Origin: Brevibacterium sp.
GTDB taxonomy: Bacteria > Actinomycetota > Actinomycetes > Actinomycetales > Brevibacteriaceae
Direction of reading: 5' to 3'
Length of the DNA: 61,460 nt
Assembly: GCA_030457025.1 (NCBI GenBank)
Contig: JAKDSA010000012.1
Location: forward strand, 1 to 61,460
Both the position numbers and the translations under genes were made by a program. The stretch's first letter is position 1; each line of letters starts with the position of its first letter. Under the pieces are notes generated by a model. That model did not search any database, was not told the origin of the DNA, and saw nothing but the letters and a program-made list of their open reading frames with translations. This document shows, one piece after another, positions 28,915 to 38,113 of this stretch.

Positions 28915-30881
28915 GACTGCGCTCCTCCTTCGGGTGCTGCATCGGTGGGCCAGACGGTGTCAGCGTCAATGTCAATGCGGGTGTCGATGTCGCCGGATTC
29001 GTCACCAGCGGCAGTTCCGCTGTCGGTGTCGTCTGCGCCAGCGTCGGTGTCGTCGTCTGCGTCCTCGGAGCCATCCGCACCCTCGCTGCCACCGATCGTC
29101 TCGGCCCCGTCGTCGATGATGGCATCATCACCGCGCACGACCTCGGGCTCGCCACCATACCCTTCGGGAGCGGGAGGAGTCTGACCGGTTTCGACCACGA
29201 TGGGAATCGACCCTGTCTGGATCCGCACGGAACCGTCCGAGGACAGCGGGCCTGCCACGAGGGCAGCACCCTGGATCTGCGCGTCCCGAGGCGGCAGGGG
29301 CAGAGGCGAGGAGGTGATCTCCTGATCGGGACGGCGCGGGATGGTCAGGCGGAAGCAGGAGCCCTCTCCGGGCTTGCCCCAGACCTGCAGCCAGCCGTTG
29401 TGCAGATGGGCGTCCTCGAGCGAGATCGCCAGTCCCAGACCAGACCCGCCCAGGGTGCGTTTGCGAGCGGGATCCGCACGCCAGAAGCGGTCGAAGACGT
29501 GCTCGACCTGCTCCTCATTCATTCCGACGCCGTGATCCCGCACACTCACGGCCACCGCTTCGGCGTTGGAGGCGACGTCGATGTCGATCGGGTTGGACTC
29601 GCCGTGTTCGATCGCATTGACGATGAGATTGCGCACGATCCGTGTGATGCGCACCCGGTCGACCTCGGCCATCACCGGCGAAGACGGGGCGTGGACAATG
29701 ATGTTCGTCGACATCTGATCGGCGACCATCGACACCGTCTCGATGATCGAGGTGACGATCGCACCGACGTCGACGGGCTTGGGAACCAGGGCAGCGGCAC
29801 CGGCGTCGTACCGGGAGATCTCGAGCAGGTCCGAGAGAAGACTGTCGAATCTCTCCGCCTGCGAGTTCAGCAGCTCGGCGCTGCGGGCCGTGACCGGATC
29901 GAGGTCGTCACGCGAGTCGTAGATGAGGTCCGCGGCGGCCCGAATCGTGGTCAGCGGTGTGCGCAGTTCGTGGGAGACGTCGGAGACGAACTGCCGCTGC
30001 AGCACGGACAGTCGCTCCATCTGCTGGATCTGATGCTGGAGGGTGTCGGCCATGTCGTTGAAGGACTCCCCCAGCACAGCGATTTCGTCATTGCCGTGAA
30101 CCGGCATGCGCTCGTCCAGATCACCATCGGCGATCAGACGCGCCACCTCGGCGCCGGTGCGCACCGGAGTCACAACGAGTCGCGTGACGATCCACGCCAC
30201 AGCACCCACGAGAACGACGAGGACGAGTGCGGCAACGAGCATCGACCTCTGGACGAAGTCGAGGGTGTCCTGCTGCTCGGACAGGTCGCCGAGATAGTAG
30301 AGCTGGAACTGCCCGGCGCCGGGAATCTGGAGCTCCTGAGTGATCAGCAGACCGGGTCCGGTCCCATCGGGAAGCGCCACCGACTGGTAGAGCATGTCGT
30401 CGGTCGGAGCCTTGCCGATGGCGTCCTTGAGCTCATCGGTGATCGGAACTTCGGTTGCCGCACCGTCGGAATCCGTCGTACCTGCGCTGATCTTTGAGAA
30501 CGAGGAGTTCGGATCGCTGGGCTCCAGCATCAGCGAATACACGGATCCGGTGGAGCGGTTGTAGATCGATGACAGCTGTGAGCTCAGGTTCTCCTGTGTC
30601 ACGGCCTGACCATCGACGGGAGCGAGGCTGCGCAGCTCGGAGACGATCGTCCCGGCCTGGGACGACAGGGACTGGAGCCTGGTGTCGAAGAGGCCACGCG
30701 AAATCTGCTGTGACATGTATGTCCCCACCCCGAAGATGGCCACGGAGGTGAGGACGATGGTGAGGACGACGATCCGCAGCTGCAGGGAATGGCTGAACGA
30801 GCGGAGGAGGAACCTCCAGAACGCCGTCATCGCCGAGGCTGCGGTGCGGATCGCTCCGCCCACAGCCGAAGAGCGACTCAC
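28911..30881 (-). CDS. mtrB: MtrB sensor histidine kinase
   Basis: A 656-residue membrane kinase. Two transmembrane helices (about 36-56 and 213-235) flank a ~155-residue extracellular sensor. A HAMP domain follows; HisKA has SDVSHELRTPLTT with His-304, and the HATPase has NLIVNAIEHGE, DHGVGMN and LGGSGLGLAI. The catalytic part ends near residue 518. A further 138 residues form a Pro-rich then strongly acidic tail (575-656, runs of Asp and Glu), much longer than I expect for MtrB. It phosphorylates MtrA. The start overlaps the mtrA stop (ATGA). Confidence 0.94.
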   Translation of the reverse strand: MSRSSAVGGAIRTAASAMTAFWRFLLRSFSHSLQLRIVVLTIVLTSVAIFGVGTYMSQQISRGLFDTRLQSLSSQAGTIVSELRSLAPVDGQAVTQENLSSQLSSIYNRSTGSVYSLMLEPSDPNSSFSKISAGTTDSDGAATEVPITDELKDAIGKAPTDDMLYQSVALPDGTGPGLLITQELQIPGAGQFQLYYLGDLSEQQDTLDFVQRSMLVAALVLVVLVGAVAWIVTRLVVTPVRTGAEVARLIADGDLDERMPVHGNDEIAVLGESFNDMADTLQHQIQQMERLSVLQRQFVSDVSHELRTPLTTIRAAADLIYDSRDDLDPVTARSAELLNSQAERFDSLLSDLLEISRYDAGAAALVPKPVDVGAIVTSIIETVSMVADQMSTNIIVHAPSSPVMAEVDRVRITRIVRNLIVNAIEHGESNPIDIDVASNAEAVAVSVRDHGVGMNEEQVEHVFDRFWRADPARKRTLGGSGLGLAISLEDAHLHNGWLQVWGKPGEGSCFRLTIPRRPDQEITSSPLPLPPRDAQIQGAALVAGPLSSDGSVRIQTGSIPIVVETGQTPPAPEGYGGEPEVVRGDDAIIDDGAETIGGSEGADGSEDADDDTDAGADDTDSGTAAGDESGDIDTRIDIDADTVWPTDAAPEGGAQS

Positions 30882-31558
30882 GCCGCTCTGCCTGCCTTAT
30901 ATCCCACGCCGCGAACGGTGACGATGACGTCCGGCTTCTCCGGGTCACGTTCGATCTTCGAGCGCAGACGCTGCACATGCACGTTCACGAGGCGAGTGTC
31001 AGCCGCGTGCCGGTAGCCCCACACTTCTTCGAGCAGGGTCTCGCGGGAGAACACCTGCCACGGCTTGCGGGCCAGAGCCACCAGAAGGTCGAATTCGAGA
31101 GGGGTCAGTGAGATCGGGGAGCCGCCCTTGGTCACTGTGTGACCGGCGACGTCGACAACGACATCGCCGACGGTGAGCAGCTCCGGTGCCTGTGGTTCGG
31201 TGATCCGCAGGCGGGCTCGCACCCTGGCAATGAGCTCCTTGGGTTTGAACGGTTTGGGAACGTAGTCGTCGGCACCGGACTCCAGGCCGAGGACGACGTC
31301 CACGGTGTCCGATTTCGCCGTGAGCATGATGATCGGCACCGAGGAGATCTCGCGGATCTCTCGGCAGACCTCGAGTCCGTCTTTTCCGGGCAACATGAGG
31401 TCGAGGAGGACGAGGTCCGGATTCACCTTCTGGAATTCGCCGAAGGCCTGATCACCGGTAGCGCAGAAAAAGGGCTCGAAGCCTTCACTTTTGAGCACAA
31501 TTCCGATCATTTCGGCCAAAGCCGTGTCATCATCAACTACGAGGATACGAGCGTTCAT
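30878..31558 (-). CDS. mtrA: MtrA response regulator (OmpR/PhoB family)
   Basis: A 226-residue regulator. The receiver domain begins ARILVVDDD, has phospho-acceptor Asp-53 in LVLLDLMLPGKDG and the Lys of IIMLTAKSDT. The winged-helix domain has LTPLEFDLLVALARKPWQVFSRE and VNVHVQRLRSKIERDPE. MtrA controls peptidoglycan hydrolases, division and osmotic genes across actinobacteria. The chosen ATG at 31558 has GGGAGG directly in front with almost no spacer, which is odd; a start at 31603 would add 15 non-homologous residues. It is first in the mtrAB-lpqB run. Confidence 0.95.
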   Translation of the reverse strand: MNARILVVDDDTALAEMIGIVLKSEGFEPFFCATGDQAFGEFQKVNPDLVLLDLMLPGKDGLEVCREIREISSVPIIMLTAKSDTVDVVLGLESGADDYVPKPFKPKELIARVRARLRITEPQAPELLTVGDVVVDVAGHTVTKGGSPISLTPLEFDLLVALARKPWQVFSRETLLEEVWGYRHAADTRLVNVHVQRLRSKIERDPEKPDVIVTVRGVGYKAGRAA

Positions 31559-31693
31559 CCTCCCATTGTCGCTTATGAGCGCCCGATCTTTCGACCTCGA
31601 CACCCCCGGCTGTCAATGCAGACGTTGTGAAGTCGGTGTCTGGGGCGGTTCGGCTCGCCGTCGGGCTGCCAATCATGGCAGGATTGCTTGGTG

Positions 31694-32746
31694 ATGGGAC
31701 GATCGAATGCGTGGACCTCCGAGGTCGACTGGCAGACCGGTCAGTGGCAGAGACGAGATCAGGGCCCGACGCATCACGAATGGCACCCGCCTCCCCCGCG
31801 TGGAGTCCTGGCCAAGCGACCACTGACCTTCTTCGAGGTGCTCGATTCCGGGTTCCGGTTGCTGCGCTTCGTCCCCGGGCTCACCATCGGCGCTGCCCTC
31901 ATCGTGTTCACTCTCTGGAGTCTCCTCCTCACCGCTGTGGGAACCTTCGTGGTCCTGAGGTTCCTGCCCTTCCTCAACGAACTCGTCAGCAACGACGATG
32001 CGATGTCCGGGTTTCTCCTGCTCGCGCAGATGGGTTCGTTCGTCATCAGCCTGCTCAGCCTCGGCGTCGCTCATTTCCTTGCCGGATTGGCCGCCAGCGG
32101 TGCCGAGAACTCGTTCGGTGCACGCAAGACCACTCTGACGCAGTCGTGGGGGTCTCTGCGCGGGCGGCGGTTCTCGCTCATTCTCGCCGCACTCCTCCTG
32201 GGTGCCATCAATCTGGGGCTGCTCATCCTGCTCGGCCTCCCCTCTCTCCTGTTCGCGCTGTTCGACAACTCGGTCCTCGCGATCGTCACCGCCGTAGTCG
32301 CGCTGGGACTGTGGCTGTGCGCCGTGATCTGGCTCAACCTGCGGTTCGCCTTCACCGGCTCGGCGATCGCCGTCGAGAGGCTGAGTGTCCGTGCTGCGCT
32401 GAGACGCTCCTGGAGGCTGACAGGCACAGGGTTCTGGCGCACTTTGGGTCAGCTCGGTCTCGGATACTTCCTGTCCAACCAACTGGTCCAGCTCGTCATC
32501 ACCCCACTCGTCACGGTCATCACCGTCGTCGCGACGATCGCCGTGGGCACCGCTGCCGCGGCTTCCGCGTCGATGACGGTCATCATCGTCATCGCCGGAG
32601 CGCTTCTCCTGGTTCTGACCACGGTGTCCTCGGCGATTCTCTTCGCGTACTTCTCGTGCCTCGTCTGCATCTGCTACTTCGACCAGCGCATGCGCTCCGA
32701 AGGGTTCGACCTGGTCCTCATTCGTCGTGAGGAGGCCACCGCATGA
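31694..32746 (+). CDS. Multi-pass membrane protein (Rv3689-like)
   Basis: A 350-residue membrane protein with a polar Trp/His/Pro-rich N-terminus of ~45 residues. About six hydrophobic segments follow (about 58-85, 108-128, 158-182, 185-210, 255-285, 290-330). It resembles the glycerophosphodiester phosphodiesterase membrane-domain (GlpQ-less) proteins found before the DUF4129/MoxR cluster, and M. tuberculosis Rv3689 by position (recalled synteny). ATG at 31694 sits 10 bases after GCAGGA; TTG 31688 and GTG 31691 are also possible. The stop overlaps the next start (ATGA). Confidence 0.75.
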   Translation: MGRSNAWTSEVDWQTGQWQRRDQGPTHHEWHPPPPRGVLAKRPLTFFEVLDSGFRLLRFVPGLTIGAALIVFTLWSLLLTAVGTFVVLRFLPFLNELVSNDDAMSGFLLLAQMGSFVISLLSLGVAHFLAGLAASGAENSFGARKTTLTQSWGSLRGRRFSLILAALLLGAINLGLLILLGLPSLLFALFDNSVLAIVTAVVALGLWLCAVIWLNLRFAFTGSAIAVERLSVRAALRRSWRLTGTGFWRTLGQLGLGYFLSNQLVQLVITPLVTVITVVATIAVGTAAAASASMTVIIVIAGALLLVLTTVSSAILFAYFSCLVCICYFDQRMRSEGFDLVLIRREEATA

Positions 32747-33399
32747 GCGCACTGCTGAGTTCAGCCATCGATCGAGAAACCGGCCGCGAATGGGTCGAAC
32801 ACGAGCTGTCGAGGCAGGAGTACTCGGACACCGACCTCACTCCCTTGGAACAGCTCGGACAATGGCTGAATGACATGTGGGACTCAATCGTCTCCGGTGC
32901 TCTGCAGAGCAACTCTCCCTGGCTGATCCTCATCGTCGTCGTGGCCCTGGCCGCCATCGTCGCCCTCGTCATCTGGCGAGTGCGCCGAGTCGGACTGGGG
33001 AAGACCTCTCTTCCGCTGTCGGCCTTCGACCCGGTCGTCGCCTCACCGGAGCCCGGCCCCTGGAGGGACAGTGCACGGGCCGCCGCCGAGCGCGGCGACA
33101 TGGCGAGTGCGGTCATCGATTCCGCACGCGCCATCTTCGCCGTACTCTCCCAAAAGCAGATCGTCACACTCGATTCGGCGTCGACGGCCAGCGAGCTCAG
33201 TCGCACCGCCGGAGACGAACTTCCCGAGCACCGCCGGGACCTGACGCGGGTCGCGCGGGTCTTCAACGACCTCCTCTTCGGCGAGGGCCCTGCCGAGGCC
33301 TCCGCTGCCGCGCTGAATGCCACCTATGGCGAATTCCTCGCACTCGATGAGACCCTGAGCGCCCTGACTCCCAGGCAGCGATCGGCGGTGGCATCGTGA
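32743..33399 (+). CDS. DUF4129 domain-containing membrane protein
   Basis: A 218-residue protein with a single transmembrane helix at about 62-84. The C-terminal DUF4129 domain follows (ERGDMASAVIDSARAIFAVL ... DLTRVARVFNDLLFGEG). In other bacteria DUF4129 domains are linked to transglutaminase-like, MoxR and DUF58 genes. Here it overlaps the preceding and following genes by four bases each, so it is part of one translational block. The precise role is unknown. Confidence 0.85.
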   Translation: MSALLSSAIDRETGREWVEHELSRQEYSDTDLTPLEQLGQWLNDMWDSIVSGALQSNSPWLILIVVVALAAIVALVIWRVRRVGLGKTSLPLSAFDPVVASPEPGPWRDSARAAAERGDMASAVIDSARAIFAVLSQKQIVTLDSASTASELSRTAGDELPEHRRDLTRVARVFNDLLFGEGPAEASAAALNATYGEFLALDETLSALTPRQRSAVAS

Positions 33400-34661
33400 G
33401 CGCCCTCATCGACGTCGCGACCAGGGGCACCCACTCGAGTGCTGCGGTGCCGCTGACGGCTCGGCTGAGGTCGGCTGGGGTGTGGATCGTCGCGGCCGTC
33501 GCCATCCTCATCACTGTGATCGCGACGATGCTGATGACGTCTGATCGTGAGGCCGATGCCCCACTCCACTACGACTCAGCCGCTCGCGACGGCACGAAGG
33601 CCATGGTCGAAACGCTGCGAGACCACGGGGTCGAGGTCACCACCACCGAGGATTTCGCCACGGCCCGCAATGCCTCTGGGCAGCCGGAGACGACACTCCT
33701 GATTCCGACCAACACCGATATGCTCTCGCAAGGCGACGTCGACGGTTTCCGGTCTGAACTCGCCACCCATGACAACCGGCTGGCGCTCATCGATCCCGGC
33801 TCCACGGTCCAGGATTTCACCGATCGCATCACGGTCGATGACAGCATCAGCCCCTTGGCGACACCGGAGAAGATCTCACACCCTGATTGCCAGGTTCCGG
33901 CTGCTCAGGCTGCGGGTACGGTTGAGACCGGCGATACGGAGTATGCCGAGGCCCGGAAGGGCACCGAGGGTCTGCGCACCTGCTATCCATTCACCGGCCC
34001 AGGCGTCACTCAGATCGACGGCGGTGAAGTCACCCCCGGGTCGGCTCACGGACAGCTCATCGTCGATGACGGCGGCGGAGGAAAGGGAGATGTCCCCGTC
34101 ACCGTCCTGGGCAATCCCGACTGGGTGACCAACGCCGGCATCGACGAGGAGGGCCATGCCTCGCTGGTGCTCTCCCAGCTGTCGCAGACCGACCATCTGG
34201 TCGTCTACTACCCCACCGAGTCCGCTGAGTTCGAGTCAGCGCCGTCGACCCTGGACTATGTGCCCAGCTGGTTCATCGCCGGGGCCCTGTGGCTGGTTCC
34301 GTGCGTGTTCATCCTCCTGCTCATCCTCGGCCGCAGATTCGGCCCCCTGGCCGTCGAACGCCTGCCGGTCATCGTCCCCGCGGTGGAGACCGTCCACGGT
34401 CGGGCGGCTCTGGCCGCCCGCAGCCATGACCGAACCGGGGCTCTTCACACCCTGCGCACGGGCGCCCTGCTGCGCATCGCGAAACGACTCGCGCTGGGTC
34501 CTGAGGCCGGCCACCACGACATCATCGTCGCCATAGCGAACACGACGGGCCGCGACCCCGCCCAGGTCGAAGCGGTCTTCTCCTCTGCGGTGCCCCGCAC
34601 CGACTCAGATCTGTCGCACACCGTCCATCTGCTCACCCTCATCGAAAGCGAGGTCTCATGA
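33396..34661 (+). CDS. DUF4350 domain-containing membrane protein
   Basis: A 421-residue protein. Transmembrane helices at about 29-48 and 296-315 flank a ~240-residue extracytoplasmic domain. The DUF4350 part starts after the first helix (SAARDGTKAMVETLRDHGVEV) and has the beta-strand pattern of a Rossmann-like glutamine-amidotransferase fold without an obvious catalytic Cys. A cytoplasmic helical tail of ~100 residues follows (AARSHDRTGALHTLRTGALLRIA). It overlaps both neighbours (GTG start at 33396; ATGA with moxR). Probably a membrane partner of MoxR. Confidence 0.85.
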   Translation: MSALIDVATRGTHSSAAVPLTARLRSAGVWIVAAVAILITVIATMLMTSDREADAPLHYDSAARDGTKAMVETLRDHGVEVTTTEDFATARNASGQPETTLLIPTNTDMLSQGDVDGFRSELATHDNRLALIDPGSTVQDFTDRITVDDSISPLATPEKISHPDCQVPAAQAAGTVETGDTEYAEARKGTEGLRTCYPFTGPGVTQIDGGEVTPGSAHGQLIVDDGGGGKGDVPVTVLGNPDWVTNAGIDEEGHASLVLSQLSQTDHLVVYYPTESAEFESAPSTLDYVPSWFIAGALWLVPCVFILLLILGRRFGPLAVERLPVIVPAVETVHGRAALAARSHDRTGALHTLRTGALLRIAKRLALGPEAGHHDIIVAIANTTGRDPAQVEAVFSSAVPRTDSDLSHTVHLLTLIESEVS

Positions 34662-35692
34662 CACAGACCCCAGGCGAGAACTCCGCCCAGCCGCAGAACC
34701 CGGCACAGTCACAGCCGGCTCAGCCTCAGCCGGCTCAGGAGCGCGACCCCCTGCGGGAGGCGTTCGTCGACGTGCGCACGCAGATCGCCAAAGCGGTCGT
34801 GGGTCAGGACGAAGCGGTCACCGGCATGCTCATCGCGCTGCTGTGCCAAGGTCACGTGCTGCTCGAGGGTGTCCCCGGCGTCGCCAAGACCCTCCTGGTG
34901 CGCAGCTTCGCCACCTCGGTCAGCCTCGACAACACACGCATCCAGTTCACCCCCGATCTCATGCCCAGCGATGTCACCGGCTCGCTGGTCTACGACGCGT
35001 CCGTGTCGAACTTCGAGTTCCGTGCCGGCCCTGTGTTCACGAACATCCTCATCGCCGATGAGATCAACCGCACCCCACCCAAGACTCAGTCGGCTCTGCT
35101 CGAAGCCATGGAGGAGCACCAGGTCTCTGTCGGCGGGGGCTCCCGTGCCCTGCCCGAACCGTTCATGGTTGCGGCCACCCAGAACCCGCTCGAATACGAG
35201 GGCACCTACCCCCTGCCCGAGGCTCAGCTCGACCGGTTCCTGTTCAAACTCGTCCTCGGGCTGCCCGAACGTGACCACGAGTTCGAGATCCTCAACCGTC
35301 ACGCACGCGGTTTCGATGCCTCCCACCTCGCCGAGGCGGGGCTGACTCCGGTCGTCGACGCGGCCATGATCGCCCAGGCCCGGGAGCGCATCGCCGAGAT
35401 CTACATTGCTCCACAGGTCATCACCTACATCGTCGACCTGGCCCGAGCGACCCGACAGGCGCCGTCACTGGCCCTGGGCGTCTCACCCCGCGGTGCCACC
35501 CGGATGCTCGGTGCAGCACGCGCCTTCGCCTGGCTGTCGGGCCGCGGCTACGTGACACCCGACGACGTCAAGGCACTGGCCCACATGGCCCTGGGCCATC
35601 GTGTGATCCTGCGCCCCGAGGCCCAGATGGATGGGCTCAACGTCGATCAGGTCCTCAGCTCGATCATCGCGACCACCGAAGTACCACGCTGA
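34658..35692 (+). CDS. MoxR family AAA+ ATPase
   Basis: A 344-residue AAA+ ATPase of the MoxR class with a Gln/Pro-rich N-terminal extension (about 1-27). Walker A is GVPGVAKT, Walker B is [15 protein letters not shown], and the sensor regions [22 protein letters not shown] and [13 protein letters not shown] follow. MoxR ATPases act as chaperones that assemble complexes, often working with VWA/DUF58 proteins. It overlaps the DUF4350 gene and ends one codon before the DUF58 start. Confidence 0.95.
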   Translation: MTQTPGENSAQPQNPAQSQPAQPQPAQERDPLREAFVDVRTQIAKAVVGQDEAVTGMLIALLCQGHVLLEGVPGVAKTLLVRSFATSVSLDNTRIQFTPDLMPSDVTGSLVYDASVSNFEFRAGPVFTNILIADEINRTPPKTQSALLEAMEEHQVSVGGGSRALPEPFMVAATQNPLEYEGTYPLPEAQLDRFLFKLVLGLPERDHEFEILNRHARGFDASHLAEAGLTPVVDAAMIAQARERIAEIYIAPQVITYIVDLARATRQAPSLALGVSPRGATRMLGAARAFAWLSGRGYVTPDDVKALAHMALGHRVILRPEAQMDGLNVDQVLSSIIATTEVPR

Positions 35693-36979
35693 ATGACCAC
35701 ACGTCTGCTCCTGCTGGCCCTGCTCGGGCTGGTTCCCGTCATGCTCGTGCCCGGATGGACGAGCGCGCTGATCGTGGCCGGCGTCATCGTCGTCGCCGCC
35801 GTTGTCGACTTCTTCCTCGTTCCCCCGCCGAGGCTGGTCTCCCTGCAGCGCACACCTGGACCCATGGTTCGACTCGGCGCCCCCACCGATGCCACCCTCA
35901 CCGCGGTCAATGACTCCCGAAGACGCCTGCGCATCGCCGTCCGGGATGCCTGGCCTCCGAGCGCAGGAGCCAAGGACACCCGCTCACATTTCGACCTGCC
36001 CGCCGGTGAGGCTGCACAGGTCGTCACCCAGCTCCTCCCGGCGCGTCGTGGTGCGCTGCACGGTGACAAGGTCACCATCCGCTCCCGCAGCGTCCTCGGG
36101 TTCATCGCTCGACAGAAGAGCTTCGATGTGCCCGCGATCGTGCGGGTCCTGCCCCCGTTCATCTCCAGGCGCGAACTTCCGTCGAAGACGCAGAAGCTGC
36201 GCGAGCTCGATGGCCGGTCGGCCGTGATGATCCGCGGCATGGGCACCGAGTTCGATTCGCTGCGCGACTACGTCGACGGCGATGATGTGCGTTCAATCGA
36301 TTGGCGCGCCAGTGCCCGCGCCCAAGACCTGGTCGTCAAGACCTGGCGACCCGAGCGGGACCGCCGGGTCGTCATCGTGGTCGATTCCTCGCGACTGGCC
36401 GCGCGTCGGTGCGGTGACGGCACGATCTTCGATGCTGCCTTGGAATCGGCTCTGCTGTTGACCGCTCTGGCCTCGGGAGCAGGTGACCGGGTCGATGTCG
36501 TCGTCGCCGATGCACGCATCCGCGCGATCGCCTCGAGCCATCGGTCGAAGGACCCCGTCCACGATCTGTCGGTGGCGCTGACCACGGTCCACCCGGAACT
36601 CTACGATGCCGACTGGGAACAGATCGCCTCGACCGTTCTGGCCACGTCCCGCCAGCATGCTCTCGTCGTCCTCGTCACCGCTCTGGATGAGGGCAGCGTC
36701 TCCGATGAGATCCTGCCGGTCCTGCCGACGCTGTTGGCCCGGCATCGGGTGGTGCTGGCCTCGGTCGAGGACCCTGGCCTGGGTGAGTTGGCGGCGAAGC
36801 GCGAGGGCACAGATGAGATCTTCACGGCTGCGGCTGCGGAATCGGAGCTGCTGACGTCGAAGTCCCTGCAGACTCGTCTGCGCGGAGCCGGTGTCCAGTC
36901 CGTGGAGGCCAGCCCCGAGGATCTGCCCGGTGCTTTGGCCGATCTCTACATCAATCTCAAGGCCACTGGACGACTCTAG
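35693..36979 (+). CDS. DUF58 domain-containing (VWA-like) membrane protein
   Basis: A 428-residue protein with two N-terminal transmembrane helices (about 3-20 and 22-42). The DUF58 signature is GTEFDSLRDYVDGDD followed by RSIDWRASARAQDL. A VWA-like domain follows, with VVIVVDSSRL in place of the usual DxSxS metal site, so MIDAS metal binding is uncertain. DUF58 proteins are the standard MoxR partners. The ATG directly abuts the moxR TGA. Confidence 0.92.
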   Translation: MTTRLLLLALLGLVPVMLVPGWTSALIVAGVIVVAAVVDFFLVPPPRLVSLQRTPGPMVRLGAPTDATLTAVNDSRRRLRIAVRDAWPPSAGAKDTRSHFDLPAGEAAQVVTQLLPARRGALHGDKVTIRSRSVLGFIARQKSFDVPAIVRVLPPFISRRELPSKTQKLRELDGRSAVMIRGMGTEFDSLRDYVDGDDVRSIDWRASARAQDLVVKTWRPERDRRVVIVVDSSRLAARRCGDGTIFDAALESALLLTALASGAGDRVDVVVADARIRAIASSHRSKDPVHDLSVALTTVHPELYDADWEQIASTVLATSRQHALVVLVTALDEGSVSDEILPVLPTLLARHRVVLASVEDPGLGELAAKREGTDEIFTAAAAESELLTSKSLQTRLRGAGVQSVEASPEDLPGALADLYINLKATGRL

Positions 36980-37021
36980 AACCCGCCTGCAGCAGTGCAA
37001 GCTCTACCAGCAGTGCAGGGC

Positions 37022-38026
37022 CTACCTGTCTGTGGCGAGGATCGAATATCCGGCCTGGTGTTCGTCGAGGTCGGCGCTCAGTCCCGCTTTGGCGGCACGA
37101 TTGCCGAAGTACCAGGCGTAGGCGATGACCAGCGCGGTATAGGCGACGCCGATGGCGATCTTCAGCGCCGGTGGAATCGGGTTCGGGGTGACGAATCCTT
37201 CGATGAGTCCCGAGATGAACAGCATGATGACCAGGCCACCGGCCACAGTCAGCAGCGATCTGGCTTCGGCGGCAAGCTTGTTGCGCCGCAGCTGCGGTCC
37301 CGGCACCACCCAGGCGAAGAACAGTCTCAGTCCCGCAGCTGCGGCGAGGATGATGCAGCTGATCTCGGGGATGCCGTGCGGGAGGATGTAGAGGAAGAAG
37401 TCCGAACCGCGGTCGAACTCGAACATCATCGCACCGGAGAAGCCGACATTGACCGCGTTGGAGAACAGCCCTGAGACGACGAAGATGCCGGTGATGCCCA
37501 GGAGCACGAACTGCACGGCGATCCATGCGTTGTTCGTCCACACTCCCACAGCGAAGAACCCGTTCGGGTTCTCCTTGTAGTACTCGACGAAATCATGTTC
37601 GGCGAACTGTTTGCGGAAGGCATGATCGCCGAAGGTCTCGAGAACCTCCGGGTGCATGCCCGCCCAGATTCCGGCCAGGCTCGCCACTGCCAGAAAGCAC
37701 ACGGCGACGATGAGGAAATCCCACCTGAGCCGGTAGATCGACAGCGGGAGGCTGATGACGAAGAAGCGGGAGAGACCGCTGAGGCCGCCTGCGGGGACCG
37801 CCGAGAGATGGTTGCGCGAGCGGTGGACGATCGCGGACAGCCGCGCGGCCTCCAACGAGTCGGGAGCCACCGTCATGATCCGCGACAGGTCCTTCGACGC
37901 ATCTCGATAGAGATCGAGGAATCTGTGGGTCTGGGCCGGATTCAGCGTGTTCTTCTTCGCCAGCACGGACAGTTCTCGCCACTTGTCGCCGTGCAGTTCG
38001 GCCAGCAGATTCGGGTCCATGCTCAA
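37022..38026 (-). CDS. SpoIIM / stage II sporulation protein M family membrane protein
   Basis: A 334-residue DUF95/SpoIIM family membrane protein. An N-terminal cytoplasmic helical region (about 1-105) precedes about five or six hydrophobic segments. The conserved NNAWIAVQFVLLGITGI and LPHGIPEISCIILAAAAGLR motifs are present. Although homologous to the Bacillus engulfment protein, this branch occurs in non-sporulating actinobacteria beside MoxR/DUF58 (Rv3694c by recalled synteny), so a sporulation role is unlikely. It is convergent with DUF58 and divergent from the RDD gene. Confidence 0.9.
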   Translation of the reverse strand: MSMDPNLLAELHGDKWRELSVLAKKNTLNPAQTHRFLDLYRDASKDLSRIMTVAPDSLEAARLSAIVHRSRNHLSAVPAGGLSGLSRFFVISLPLSIYRLRWDFLIVAVCFLAVASLAGIWAGMHPEVLETFGDHAFRKQFAEHDFVEYYKENPNGFFAVGVWTNNAWIAVQFVLLGITGIFVVSGLFSNAVNVGFSGAMMFEFDRGSDFFLYILPHGIPEISCIILAAAAGLRLFFAWVVPGPQLRRNKLAAEARSLLTVAGGLVIMLFISGLIEGFVTPNPIPPALKIAIGVAYTALVIAYAWYFGNRAAKAGLSADLDEHQAGYSILATDR

Positions 38027-38113
38027 AGCCTATCTGAGAGTCCCGTCGACCAGAATGTGCGTCCCAGGCGATCCGGCATGAAGGTGCGGTGCGAATTATG
38101 ACAGGATGGATAT

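Noticed and set aside
36985..37015. Terminator between DUF58 and SpoIIM genes
   Set aside because: CAGCAGTGCA occurs twice but as a direct repeat, so it does not form a long stem.
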